This document shows, in pieces, positions 25,960 to 39,600 of a stretch of DNA of 64,000 bases. The position numbers were made by a program, and so were the translations under genes. The notes beneath the pieces were generated by a model. The model worked only from the letters and a program-made list of their open reading frames with translations, ran no database searches and was not told the origin of the DNA. Source of the DNA: Euwallacea fornicatus (Eukaryota > Arthropoda > Insecta > Coleoptera > Curculionidae); contig NC_089542.1 of the NCBI RefSeq assembly GCF_040115645.1, positions 124,001 to 188,000 of the forward strand, in the 5' to 3' direction. The first letter of the stretch is position 1; every line of letters begins with the position of its first letter.

Positions 25960-26994
25960 TTTTCAGGTAAAAAAGGTTTTTGGACATTTAGTTCCAGTTG
26001 GTTTGGTTTAAGTTGCGACTTCTGATAATTCTTAGGAAGTCTTGGCATTTTTCCCATTGCTTTTCTAATTTTTGAATTAACCTTGTTGTACAAAATGAGT
26101 TTGATGAAAATAAAGAAGAGATAGAATTTATAGAATTTCGGTTTACTAGTAGTTACTTTCGTGTGAACTACTAATTATTCCAATATTTTCAAACGTTACA
26201 GGAAACTAATTTGTTTTACTGCAATTTGTTGGTTTCTCAACGATGAACAACACCGAGCAAAAAATCTTTTTTTTTTTTTCTTTTTTTTTTAATGCCTTCT
26301 CTGTGATTTATTATAATAAAGACAATGATACCCAGTGATGTAATTTTAACCCCATATTCTCCTCCTCGTCAACAGTCAAAAGCCCACGCACATAGAAGTG
26401 TTTAGTAGTGTGGCCAATAAGGATTAGACGCTTTTTTATATTTCAGTAGAATCTATCAGTAACAAGATTTGCTGCAACGCCATCCAGCACAGGGAGATTA
26501 AAAAATTTATCAACGTGAAAGTTTGATAGTTGTCAGTATATTTATTAATAGATAAAAAGGATGTAAATTATGGAATTTGTTGTGTTATCATCGATTACTC
26601 AAAGAAAGGACCTTTTGCAAATATATTTGGATAGGAAACAATATTTTACCTGCAGTAATTGCAATAAATTATTAGTTTCTCATAATTCTATAAGAAACTA
26701 ATTTTTTGCAATGATAATGTTTATTAATACTTCCATTTGGATAGTCTGATCACATCACATGAGCTGCCATATGCTGCTGCAGCTCGTAAGTGTTTGTGTA
26801 TAACAACTTTCTCCATTATCTTGTCGAAAGTAACCAACGCATGCGTGTATTAAGAGCATTTATTTTCAATCCATAGGTTGAATGTAATGTGTTAGTGTTA
26901 CAAAATATTCCAACATTTAGTATTTGACATTTAACAACTTTAATCATTTATATTTTTGAACAGAAATAACTTATTTACATTCATCAAACGGTGT
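25960..26994. other. Shared 3' region of DDB1 (plus) and NDUFAF1 (minus)
   Basis: The two genes converge here. Plus-strand AATAAA occurs at 26109-26114 and 26315-26320; a minus-strand AATAAA lies at 26859-26864. A long T tract occupies 26266-26291. No other gene seen. Confidence 0.6.
26109..26114 (+). terminator. Candidate polyadenylation signal of DDB1
   Basis: AATAAA 150 bp after the DDB1 stop codon. A second copy at 26315 could serve instead. Confidence 0.45.
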
Positions 26995-28569
26995 CTAAAC
27001 ATTGGCAATACCTTTGTCAACCGCATACATCTCGTAGGCAAACTCTTCCACATGCCTAGGATCATATTCTAAAGCAATATAATCTATCTCCAAGTAAAAA
27101 TCTCCTCCATGCCTGTCTTGGGCAGATATCCCGAAACTGGAAACTTTATTTAATGGTATGGGGTGCTGATCATCTTGTATTCTACCTTTGGACGCCATAA
27201 AGAATTTTGAAAAGGGTATCTGAAATTTATAGTTTTTTTTAAAAGAGGCAAAGAATAGTATTTAGGTAAATTTACTACAAGTTTTGACATTCAGAATTTT
27301 ATGATCATTTATGATTCAGAAGAATAGAATCGGAATACATTGTTTTTTTCCAATGCTGAGGAAAGTAACTTTAAGAGAACTTACTTTGGCAATTTGCCAA
27401 TAAGGTCCGCCCCTTGTATAGAGTTGATAGTGGTACATGTCATTCCAGGCAACATCAAAATAGCCTCTAGTGCCCAAGTTCAAAAGATAAGTCCTGCCAT
27501 CCCCTCTAACTTTCATTACTAAAGTGTTGTATCCAGTCCAGTTTAAATAGTCATCTCTTTTAAACGATCTCTATAACAGAAAAGCTGTGGGAATTTGGAG
27601 GTATTCTATTATAAAAAAAAAAAAAGTAATACATGGATGTTAATTTGGCATAGTAAACCCTGATGAATGTTTACAATAATCGATTCACTTTATTTAACTG
27701 AACTTACCCTAAAGCGCTTAGTTTGCATGTTACAATATCCAGCTCTTTTCACTCGACCATCTTTAGGAACCCTCAAATTTATATTTCCGCTAAAAACAAC
27801 GTTACCTTGATTATTTTTAATTAGGCTACAGTAACTGTAACCTTCATTGTTATCAGCATCACAGGTGACTATCCAATTATCTAGTGAACTTAGATTCTTA
27901 AATCTCCAAGCTACGTCCGTTTCATATGGACGATATAGCATTATTGGATCAGCTAGATAGAGGAATATTTAAAAATAAAATTTTGTGAAGGTAAACTGAA
28001 GAGTATGAAGTAGTATTTTTTGACATTGTGATGAGTATTATAACTTGCCAAAGATGTATTCTATTATGTATAATATATATTTAATTTGTTGGTTTAAAGG
28101 GAAGCTAAGGTAATATTGAAATTAGAGTAATACAGTTGCAATTCTATGCTTGAGTTTTATCAGACAAAAGTAAACAGTGTGCAAAAGACCTTGTATCTAT
28201 GAGAACTCTAACACTATCAATGGGCACAGGACTGTGCCAAGTGTGTCCCCCTGACTTCAATAATAACTTACCAGGGGGGAAGTCATAAACTTTATGTTGT
28301 TTATAAATTAGGCAGTAGATCATATGTAAATACTTGCATTCAAACTTGTCTTTCACTTCTCCACACCACAGTTTCACTTCATTTTTTAGTTCAGCAAGAC
28401 CACTTCTCATCCTTTCAGTAAAATTTGGATATGGTCCCTTAGTCTTGTAACCTCCTCTATCATCTTTCTCCCAAAATGTAAATAATTTATTAGAGGTATT
28501 CAATGTCCTTTTTCCTAGTTGTACCACAGGGGATTTTACTAGTAAACATCGCACTACTAGAGAATTCAT
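26995..28569 (-). CDS. NDUFAF1: NDUFAF1, mitochondrial complex I assembly factor (CIA30)
   Basis: Four exons on the minus strand: 28569-28272, 27952-27708, 27570-27385, 27219-26995; 954 nt, 317 residues (human 327). The protein is a CIA30-family chaperone of the mitochondrial complex I assembly complex, working on the membrane arm. The N-terminus (MNSLVVRCLLVKSPVVQLGK) is basic and lacks acids, as expected of a matrix presequence. The CIA30 domain spans about residues 110-300: WRFKNLSSLDNWIVTCD, YNTLVMKVRGDGRTYLLNL, YTRGGPYWQIAKIPFSKFF and FYLEIDYIALEYD are family hallmarks. The start is the first ATG of the open frame and lies about 820 bp from the opposed SCYL1 start. No defect seen. Confidence 0.95.
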
Positions 28570-29389
28570 TTTGCTTTAAAAATATTTTGCTCCTTTTTAC
28601 ATTGGTGGCAACACCCAATAAAAGTTGGATTTTAGAAAATTTTTATGTGAGATTAATGTTACCGTTGGCACATTATTTTCGTGTTACTAAAAAATACGTA
28701 TAATTTCAAAAATAAATAATTATTCAAGTATAAATCTAAAGGAAAATTGATGTTTCTTACGGCAATTTTATAGGTTAGGAATTCATAATTGACAATAACC
28801 ATTGGATTTTTTGAAAAACAATTGTGAGAGTTGACGATAGAATCACCTGCTCAGAAGTGGAGCTCTTCATATGTAATATAATTATCTAATAGGTGCATCG
28901 CAAGTGAATGATTATTTTAGGACAATACGCATGAACACAATCCGAGATGAAAAGAGCAAAAACCTCGTGCGCGTTTAGTTTTTTTTTCGGTATATTTTTC
29001 CCTTTCTAATAAAAAAATCCTGAAAACTCATATCCACGAAATTTGGCTTAGTACATAATTATCATGCGACAAAAAAAGGTTAGCAACAATAACCAAAAAT
29101 GACATGATCAATAATAGTAATGAGGAATCAGGGAAAAATATTCAGTTTCAAACTTAAATTGACACAATATGTAATGAAAAGAAGTTTTATTGTTGATGAC
29201 GTTGTCACATTAGCATTGTTTCCGCCTGTTGAAATTAAGTGACATGACATGTAACAATAACGAAAAGTAGGGTTAGAAAAACTGACTTGTAAAAATAAAG
29301 AAATATATTTCTCATTATCCGCCAAGGAATTTTAAATTATTTAAAAACCACCCATGGAAAACCACATCAACTAAGTGATTTTTAATAAA
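28570..29389. promoter_or_regulatory. Divergent upstream region of NDUFAF1 and SCYL1
   Basis: An 820 bp AT-rich stretch between opposed start codons containing no gene. It must hold both promoters; I could not place a TATA box or initiator with confidence. Confidence 0.5.
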
Positions 29390-32300
29390 ATGTGGTCATT
29401 TTTCTCCCGAGACCCCGCCAAAGACTTCAATTATGAAATTGGTGAAGTGGTTTCAGGCTTTGAAAACAGAAGTGTCTGGTCCTTACACAAGGGAAAGAAG
29501 AAGGTATGATATTCCGATTTCGCCCTGTTTTAATCGCCGACAACCATTTTGAGCCTATGATTTAAACACAGGGCAGTGGGGAGGAAGTGTCGATATTTGT
29601 TTATGAACTGAAAAGTGGTTCTGACTCGCAGTTGGAAGTAGCCAAGGGGGCAGTCAAAAGGCTCAAGACATTAAGACATCCCAGTGTACTCACATTTTTA
29701 GACAGTTTAGAGTCTGAGAAGATACTGTACCTAGTTACAGAATATGTCGAACCATTGGGGATTCATTTGGAAAAACTTCCACTTGAGGAAGCACAGAAGG
29801 AATTATATGTGGCATGGGGCATCTTCCAAATTACTGTAAGTATTCTGCTCTTCATGGTAAAATATACAAAATTTAATACATGATTTGTTAAAATAAGGGA
29901 ATAACTATAATTACAAATTTTCATGACATATTGTAGAGAGCTTTATCTTTCCTGAACAACGATGGGAGCCTCAGACACAACAATGTCAATATTTGGTCAG
30001 TATTTGTAAATAATTCTGGTGAATGGAAGCTTGGAGGTGTTGAATATGTGTCCAACACACTGGACTCAAATGTGTCAATTTACAAAGTAACTCCTTCTTT
30101 AGAAGTTTATGATCCTCCTGAAAAAAACGATTCAAACAAACAACGTACTTTAACGAAGTGGTGAGTTGTTAATATTTGGCTTTTGAAAAGTTTATAACTA
30201 ACTCTGATTGTTTTAGTTCCCAGGATATGTGGGGTTTGGGATGCTTAATGTGGGAGGTATTTCATGGTGCTTTATACCAGCAGAATTCTTTAAGGATATC
30301 TGAGAAAGTTTGTTTAAATCCATCTGTTTAAAAACGTTTTTTTTTTTTAATATAAAATCTGTCTTTAGATTCCAAGACAACTCTCCAATCTCTATTTGGA
30401 GCTTATAGGGTCAAATCCACAATCGAGGCCTAATCCAGCTGATATTATAACAAGATGTAGAAAATTGGGAGGTTATTTTAAGAACGACTTAGTAGACACC
30501 TTACTCTTTTTAGAGGAAATTCAGATTAAGGACAAGAATGAGAAAAATCGATTCTTTTCGAATTTAACTCCACATTTAGATAATTTTCCTGATAATATTT
30601 GTAAACACAAAATATTGCCGCAGCTTATAACAGCATTTGAGTATGGAGATGCAGGGTCTGCAGTATTAGCGCCAATGTTTAAGGTAAGTTTTTCGTTAGA
30701 ATTACTTTTTTTCCTTTAGAATTGTAAGAAAGTTATATTTTACAGTGCCATGAAAGGCACTGTTTATTTAATAAATGACAATTTAAGACTTTAAAACGGT
30801 ATCTCAGTCAATGGACCTATTATTTATTTGTTTTATTATCATCATTTTTGTTTTAATTCGATACGTCTGTTTTCAGCTAGGTAGATTATTAGATGAACTT
30901 GAGTACCAAAAGAAAATAGTACCATGTGTAGTAAAGCTTTTTGGGAGCAATGACAGGGCCACGCGGTCCCGTCTTCTTCAACAATTAGAGCACTTTATTA
31001 ACCACTTGCAGGCCAGTACAGTTAACGAGCAGATATTTCCGCAAATTGCTCATGGTTTCATGGACACAAATCCAACTATTCGTGAACAGACTGTTAAAGT
31101 AAGTTTTCATGAATGTACTACTTCTCACTATATCTTCATTCGCAAATTTACCTTTCCAGTCTGTGATACATCTTGCCCCTAAACTAAGTTACAATAATTT
31201 AAATGTGGAGGTTTTACGACATTTTGCGCGTCTCCAAGCCAAGGACGACCAAGGCGGCATCAGGACCAATACCACTGTGTGTTTAGGAAAAATTGCGCAT
31301 CATCTTCACCCGCAGATTAGGCAAAAGGTGTTGATATCCGCTTTTATTAGAGCGATGAGGGACCCTTTTCCTCCTGCACGGAACGCTGGTGTTTTGGCGT
31401 TGGCCGCGACACAACAATATTATTTATTAGCTGAAGTATCGCAGAGGATTTTACCAGCGTTGTGTCAATTAACACTGGATCCTGAAAAGTCGGTGCGGGA
31501 CTCAGCATTTAGAACCATTAAAGGTTTTCTGGGAAAGCTCGAGAAAGTATCAGAGGATCCCAGTTTAAGGGAAAGCATGGGTGAGTCGTTAGGGTTGTGA
31601 GTAGTTGTCAGAGTTTTTCACAGATCATGGGCTAATGTTAAGGCAAGTATTGCTAAGATACAGCTTGTCGATAAGTGTCATGTGTCGTCTATTGTCCTCA
31701 TGTAATATAAATTTCATTGGTTTAAAATTATCACAATTCTCAAATTAGGAGTTGTGTTATTGATTTTATTATTGGAATCATTATGTTTTGCAACTTTAAG
31801 TGTATTTCTAGAGGCAGATGTAAATACAGCTACCCCCAGCCTGAGCAACGCAGCTGCAACGTGGGCGGGTTGGGCAGTAACCGCGGTTACAGCCAAGTTC
31901 TATCGAAGTCAATCGGATACAGTGAAATCCATGAACACCTTTGCTAATAAAATATTGAATAAGCCAGGGTCTTTAGGTGTGTACTATGAATTTATATATA
32001 TGTATAAAAAAATTGTCGAATGTGTGTTGGCTACTTGGGACTAATGGAAATACGAAATTATGTTTTTTTCGTTACGAGATATTTCGTAATGCATGATAGT
32101 CGTCTTAAAAGTTACGGTGATACTTCTCTCATTTCCAGAACAACCTTCAAGCAGCAGCATTTCAACTACCACTTCCAGTGTAACATCCATGACTTCCTTG
32201 GAACATGAAGAAGGTAGCAAGGGAAACGAGTCAGTCTCCGATTACGATTACGACCAATGGGGCGACAATGACAATTGGGGTGATATGGAAGTAAGTCATC

Positions 32301-33430
32301 TTTTCGTTTTAAATTTGCAACGCTCAGTTAACATACGTGAAGTGTCTACGATTTTAACGTAGGTAAGTGTAAGTTTTTATTAGTTTGCCGCAGGTTGCAG
32401 CTTGATACGTACTTTTTTATGATGCTCAAATTCGTCATTTATCTTCATATGAATTTGTGTTTTTTACATAAATATAGACTGGAGGTCAAATGGCAAGTAG
32501 CAGTGGGAGTGGAGGAATTACTGGGACTCAGAGTGATCCTACGAGTCCGCCTTCGGGATCAGGGGGAGCCAAAGTTACTGATGGGTGGGATAATGAAGAA
32601 TGGGGCAGTTTAGAGGAGGAAGCGGTGAGAAATATCATTATAAACAGGGTTTCTTTTAATATAATTTTTTAATGAGGTCAAGATATTTTCTAATGATTTT
32701 GCCTTACCGCCACTGTTGTGGAGAATGTTGGTACATAATTAAATGGTAAAAATATTTATAGAATAAGGTACCGCATTAACTTTTTGACGAAGTTTCTATT
32801 TAAAAAACTGTCTTTACATTATTCTGTTATTCTTTGAAATATGATTATATATATTATTAGTAATTATTCTCTTAGGAAGTAGAAGCAGAACTCATGTCCC
32901 CTTCAGACACATGGAGCCCGGACACTACTCCTATGATTCCGCCGAAATCGGATAGCAGTAAAAGTATAGTTAACCGGAAACCGCTTGATGGCTGGGATGA
33001 TACCGAATTTGAGCCAATAGATGAAAATTCCAGCATAGGTAAAAGCAAATATTGCAAATAGTTTATTTGTCAGCTGACGAACAACATGAGAAACTATTGT
33101 ATCCAAAGCATATGTTGTTTTTTTCCATCGATACACGTTCAGCTTGATACATAACAATTGTATATACAGTTAAAGAGATATAATATCTTGTGTATACGAT
33201 ATGTGCGCACTTAATTGGTAATGAATGTATTACTCATAAAGACAAACATTATTAAATTGATTTTAACTTTTTTTCATTTGGTCTTCTAACTTGTTTAAGG
33301 CAACCAAAAATTAGACGAAGCTCGAAGAAAACGTGAAGAAAAGAAAATAATACGCCATAAGGAGATGGAGGCTCGAAGAGCTAACCGGAGCGCGGGGGGT
33401 CCCATGAAGTTGGGAATCAAAAAGATTTAA
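29390..33430 (+). CDS. SCYL1: SCYL1-type N-terminal kinase-like protein (yata orthologue)
   Basis: Twelve exons: 29390-29503, 29572-29835, 29937-30160, 30217-30307, 30369-30683, 30877-31098, 31160-31580, 31812-31976, 32139-32290, 32478-32624, 32876-33038, 33300-33430; 2409 nt, 802 residues (human 808). SCYL1 proteins are cytoplasmic/Golgi pseudokinases that bind COPI and maintain retrograde traffic and neurons. Residues 1-about 310 form the pseudokinase: it starts MWSFFSRDPAKDF, the catalytic HRD is replaced by HNN (SLRHNNVNIW) and the DFG position by LGG, so phosphotransfer is not expected. Residues about 330-540 are HEAT repeats (RLQAKDDQGGIRTNTTVCLG, LDPEKSVRDSAFRTIKGFL). The AAATWAGWAVTAVTAKF block and acidic WDNEEWGSLEEEA motifs follow, then a basic helix DEARRKREEKKIIRHKEMEA. 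The tail ends GPMKLGIKKI, where vertebrates end in RKLD. Exons from 31812 on are lower complexity but splice in phase. Confidence 0.95.
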
Positions 33431-36400
33431 AATGGAGGAAAAAATAAAATTTTGACAAGATGGTGGTAAGGTTCCCGGACGAGGGTATTATGGGTGAAAT
33501 TTAACGATTATATCTGATATGGTTTCAACCCCAAGGTATACATTACATTATCTATGACGTGCGTTTAAATCCTAGGCTAGGAGCGCAAAGTTTTAAGCAA
33601 ACTCCCCAGTTTTCTGCCAAGTATCAATCGCCGCGTAATTTAGCTTATTTTTTACATTTCCCACTAGGTTGGTAAACAAATTTAATTAATGTGATAAACC
33701 TAAAATATATATACCGTCCTGTGGAAGGGGGGGTTGTTTGGTGGTAGGTTTTGGAGTGTTCATTTGCAAGATAGACCAAATGTACTATTTTTTACGAAAC
33801 AAACCCCATAAAATACGATTTTGAATTGTGTCTATTGTTCGAAGAACTTTGAACTAAACAAATTATTTATGCACGATAAACGCGAATATTACCGAAATAA
33901 ATATAATGAATCATTAAAATTTCTCAGTTAGTGCTGAAAATCCCCCTTCCAGAGTGTTACTGAGCCTGCTCCAGGGTGATTCACACTAATGCGTAAATTA
34001 AATCAGCTGCTTCGGTGAGATATTTTGTGAATTTATCTTGAATCAATGTTTTCAATACCAGATTTAAAAATATTTCTTATAAGTTCTTAATATCTTAATA
34101 AAGAAGGGTTACATGATTCACATGATGTTGCAACACCTGTTTTGCAATAAATTATTCAATATCTTTATTCTTACGAACCAAAGATTTTTAAATAAAATAT
34201 ATTGCAACTGGTAATAATTAAGATAGAAAATTAATACGGTCATCCTTATGTTATCTTCTTTTTTTATGTATTTTCATATTGATTATGTAACTGTATAATT
34301 TCTTAGCAATATTGTGTTTATACTCTACATATATTATTAATTATGTTTAAAAATTTATTATTAAATGTTTTATAAACATCATTATTTTTTTTCTAGAAGT
34401 AAACTTTAAACTTTGTTTTGAACGCAAGGCCTGAAATGATTACATGCCCTCATGTACTTCTGAAACAGTATATTCAATAGATCATAAAAGCAAAGCTGTA
34501 CATTAAAAAAATACTGTGTAATACAAAATCAACTGCTTAACAATACTTTATACAAACCCCCGTCTCTCACTCTCTCCTCCACTTACAGAGTAATAACATA
34601 ATTGTATATTCCCTAAGAACTAATTATTGAATGTTTCCAATGCTAAAAAGTTCAGTTTGTCACATTGAAAGCAAATCTACTGCTTGTATTTTTATATCTT
34701 CTAATTTTTAAATGAAAGTTCACTTGAAGAAGATTAATATACATTTTTTTATCCCCTTTTATGTGATTCTATGTTAGGAAAAAGTTTTGTGGTTTTATTG
34801 AAACCAAATATAGATAGTGACAGTAGCTGAATTTGATAGTTATGACGTGTCAAATCAAAATGTTTATTTACCATGATTCTTCAGATTTTTTAATTGTGAA
34901 CAAGCACATTACTGCAACAAAATAAAAATGTTCAAAATGTGCTTACTTTGGTATTACACACATTTTGCTCCAGCTTGATCTGTTTTTAACATAAATACAA
35001 AAAATAGCACGCGTTAAATACATTTCGGTGGTTTGCAACTGTTTGATTCAGTAGCGAATGTTTACATTAAATAACTTGTTATTGCGATCCCAAATTATCA
35101 GTCATGCGTTCGTCTGAATTAATGTCATTATTGGTAATGTATCAGAAAGCGTGCCGGTTAGCCGAGCAATGAAGATATGACGTTTAAATTAATAATAAAG
35201 TAAGTGACAGTCTTAAAATACCTCAATACTGAGGAACGCAACCAAAATTGTATTAGTTAAGTTTTCGAATTCACACTTGAACAAGCAAACTCTTGATACT
35301 TGCAAAGCAGGTTTTTTCAAGTTTCTTATATTTTCCTTTTTCTATACTCCGCACAGCTTTAGATCTAAAAATATGGAAATATAATATCTCACCAGTGGGC
35401 GGCGCCTAATAGGCTGATGAAGGAAAAACGACGGTAATTGGTAAATGACTTATTGTAGTTTCTTAGATTAGAAAAGAAAAGATACAAAGTATTTAATTAA
35501 CAAAACACACATTTCAAGCTTATTAAAGATCCACCATGCTGTAAATTATATTGCTGCATTATAGGACACTTTTTTTGGCTTGGATTGAGAAAATTTGTAT
35601 AATTTGGTCAGTTTATTATATTAGATATAATGTTGTACAAGTCTTATTTGATTTAGGTTTTGCTGGGAAAAGAAATTTATCTCTTTTCAATTGAATTGCG
35701 GTATGTTGTGATAGCCCGAAGTGACTGTTTCTACAAAAAAAAAAAAATACAATAGGTATAATTGTTTACCTATTGATATGCGGTTTTTTGGTTGCTTTTT
35801 TATTATAGTTTGCGTTCATCACTCAGCAAGTGTTGTGTTGATTGGGGTTTGAAGATTTCAAGTAAACTGAACAAGTGGAGCAATTCTTTACGATTTATGA
35901 TTATCATAAAATTGGCCCACATTTTAAATTTAATAGGGTAAATGGGTGCCAGTTGGCAGTTATCAAACGTTATTTAAAATGAGGACTGACGACAACACCT
36001 TCAAACGAACTATGCCGCCATAGTCTTTGAATAAGCATAAATTACTCGTTTTATCACACACCGAAGGGACATTTGCCTGATTGTGGATGTCCAATGAATG
36101 GGGTTACTTTGACCAATGATGGCAGGTGATAGAACTATTTTCTGATAACAGAAAATCAAAAGTTTCAAACCTTATAATTCCAAAATTGACCACAATTAAA
36201 AAACAGATTTCCCCACCTTCAAAACTGGGAAAACTTTTATTTATATAAGTTTTTTTATTGACAAATGTCAATTCAAATGACGATTGATAGTCCTAATCTA
36301 AAAATTTTTTAAAGTAATTTTTTTATACATGGCCGATAGCTGATTTTACTTTCACATCTGTCAAACCAGCTAAGCCACCATCCTGTATCAAGTCCTTATA

Positions 36401-36643
36401 ACCTCGAAAACGTGTGCACAGATTTTTTTACAACGAAAAACCCCGGAATGTGAGCCATCCAGGAACTTCACTAAATAAAGTCCGTTGATATTCTCATAGT
36501 CACATTAAACACTGACTTGGCCGTACTGATTTGGATACTTTTTAGGCACGTTCGATCGGCCGAAAATTTGCAGGCGCAAGCATGACGCCAATACTACAAG
36601 ACCGTATATAATTGGCACTAAACTTACGAAAGTACGCGTTCGA
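33431..36643. other. Intergenic and 3' untranslated DNA between SCYL1 and the B' gene
   Basis: SCYL1 and the PP2A B' gene converge on this 3.2 kb stretch. It is strongly AT-rich, with no reading frame of interest. It includes a 13-base A run near 35736 and one GC-richer patch near 35397-35412 (GGGCGGCGCC). I see no RNA gene or element with clear ends. Confidence 0.55.
33443..33448 (+). terminator. Candidate polyadenylation signal of SCYL1
   Basis: AATAAA 13 bp after the stop codon, very close; another copy at 33896-33901 would give a 3' untranslated region of about 480 bp and may be the main one. Confidence 0.4.
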
Positions 36644-39600
36644 CTAGCACTTGTTGACGTCCGGGGGTGTGGGGAGGTACTCGTCGGCTCTCTTGTGGTC
36701 ACTCAACGCCTTCACCGTGTACTGGTCCTGCGGCAATTCGGATTTGCGACGCACCAGTGGTTTGTTGACGTTGCGAGTCGATTTTTTGGCCTGAAACGAG
36801 TAGATGGCAAAATACTAAAAAGAAGGGCTCACGGGAAAACTACCGAAGGCTACATGGACGGAATTCCAGCTAGCATTAGAAGGCCTAAGTAAAGATATGA
36901 GAGTTAATGGCAAGCCGTTTGGACGTGACATGCAGTTACATACGCAAATTACCTCTAACGCTTCCTGCTCTAAATTGTCTAAATTAACGTCGTCGTCACC
37001 TTCTGGGCTGGCTATCACATTGTTGAAATCGGACGCGCTCATTTGCTTGATTATGTTGTCGTATTCAGAACTGCTTCTGGCTAAGATGCGGACACGTTCC
37101 CACAGTTCCAGACGTTGGCTCTCTCGCTCCTTCTCTCTGCAACAATCCCCTTTATGAGAAACATCGTGTTTTATTATTTTCACGGCGCCATGGGCCGTGA
37201 AAATTTTATTTCGATAATATCTGTATATCTTGTTGACATACGCAAAAGAAATATAGGAAAAAACATTCAATTGAAAATCATCGCAGACAAATTAACTCAG
37301 ACTCACCTTTGCCGTTCTTGCCGATATTGCTGTGTGCACTCGTCAAACAACTTTTGATTCATCTCCATGAAGAGTTTCAAGGCGTTATAAATGAGTCCGT
37401 GAATGGTTTTGTTCCAGTGGCTCTTAGAGTTCTTGTATAGACTGGGGAACATTAGGGGCAGTAGCTCGGTCGCATTTTCCGCTACCAGAGACATGACGTA
37501 CTCGTTGTTCCAATAGTACAGTGCCCGTTCGGCTACTTGAAAATGCGGGGAACTGACGCACTTTGCGAGTTGACGAAAAAGGGGCACCATAATCTACGAA
37601 TCAATAAACTCATTGTTCATTGTGGGGCCTCGGTATTAAATATTATAAATTGCATAAATTTCAATAAACTATGTAAATTTTCTTCCGTTACTGTCGTTTT
37701 ATAAAATCCCATCTTAGCGTTCTTCAAAAATTTAACATTTAGTTGAGCGCATGCATACATACGTATGTCTATGCCAGTTAACCAATCAACTACTATCAAT
37801 ACAAATGAAAGCTGTAAGCCTTCGCGAAAAACTCTGGGCTTCCAATACCGCTTGTATTATCACGAAAACCCAAATTACAACTGAGTGACGACACTTACTT
37901 TTTGGAATTCTGCAGGCTCAATAACGTCCAGAATCTCTTCTAACTCGTTGAGAAACATAACTTCTTTGGGGCTGTGTGTTTTCGGCCAGTACTTCAGCAA
38001 GCTACGAATCACGGGTTGCGTCAGCGACGGGTCTTTCTCCAGGAACTGGACCACGCAGTAGGCCAACTGAGGATGGTACACTGATAAAGACTTCACTTTA
38101 TGCAAGGGCATCAGCACTCGTAAAAGGAAAACTTTATGTTCTTCCTTCAGGGGCAGGGCAAAGCCGTTTATGATCGATCCTAAGATCTCCAGTAGTTCGG
38201 CTATTCCATTATGGTGTTCGGTTTCGTATATAAATCTAAACCAAGGAAAAAAAACGCAATTAAAACTTTCCGAGGAGCACAATAGTTTATGAAAAATTCA
38301 GAATATTGAGAATATTGCTAGATTAAAATTGAAACTTACCTATAAAATACGTTATTAATTTGTTTCCTAATAAATGCTCTTAAGCCTAAAAATTTGCCGT
38401 ATATTCTATGTAACGTCGTTTTCAATAAGTCTCTTTCTCGAGGATCCTCCGAGTCGAACAGGTCTAATAGCAGCAAAACGAATTTCTGATCAATGTACCG
38501 TTTAGCCACGTTAGGTTGAAAGTCTGGAGCCTCAAGGATTCTTAAGAACAATTCATATACAAGCTGGAGATGAGGCCAGGCTGCCTCCAGTGTGGGTTCA
38601 TCTTCTTCAGGGTCGAATTCCGCTCCATTCGGATTCGAGGAAGGTGGAAGTGTTCTAAAGAGATTGACAGCGAACTGGAAGAGAAAAATTTTGATTTATA
38701 AAAAAGTTGATAAGAAAGTCATGAATATATGAATAATTAAGGGTTTAGTTCGTTCCCCTCCTCAGTGGCGTCGAAGAGACTGAACACCAATATGGCCTTA
38801 TGTCAAATAAATTTATGTAACTATCAGTATTTAATGCTAACCTAATACATAATAAATAATGTAGCAATAGCAAGGATAGGGCGGCAAACCTAGTTGTTTT
38901 TTTTTTATCTCTCAAAGACGTTTGAGCGTTGAATACAAGGAGCCTTCGCCTCGGCCATAGAATTTTTCTTCATCAAATACAGAAGATATGGTCTCAGGTT
39001 CTTTGAAGGGGCTTATGTGTCGTCGTCTCCTCGGCCTGGTGACGTTAATAACGGTACGGCGGGGAGTGCCACAGAAAAATGGCTGCTATTTTCATAATCC
39101 TTTTGAGCAACTTACCATATTAACAGCCTCCGGATAAACGTTCTCAGTGATAACGCCCTTATTTTGAGTGACGAACTCTACCATCTCGATCAATGCAGTT
39201 CTCTTCACCTCCTTCCACTTCAAATCGGAGAGCGGATCCGAGGCAAAGTCGAACAAGACGCAGCACTGTCTTAATTTTTGTATAAATACCCCTTCACGAT
39301 CAGCAGGTGCAGCCTCTGCGCAAATCAAGAAACAAATAATAATTAAATCAGTACGAAATTCATAAATGTGTAATAAAATGCCACAACATTTAAATACTTC
39401 AATAAACAAAAAACTTCTTTCAGGATCCGTTTTATCGGTTTTCCTTTAAAATTTTGAGGACTTTAGCTGACAAATTGAATTGACTACTAATAAATTACCT
39501 TTTAGAAGTGCTAATTGACAAATTGGCGAAGGGCGCTCCAGAATTACTCCCTTGAACCCACTTATTCCAAATGTAATACTCCTGTCAATACCATTTTGCA

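Noticed and set aside
36505..36702. 65-codon minus-strand frame over the end of the B' gene
   Set aside because: It is a shifted frame of the final B' exon; the in-phase reading gives the conserved ending RRKSELPQDQYTVKALSDH.
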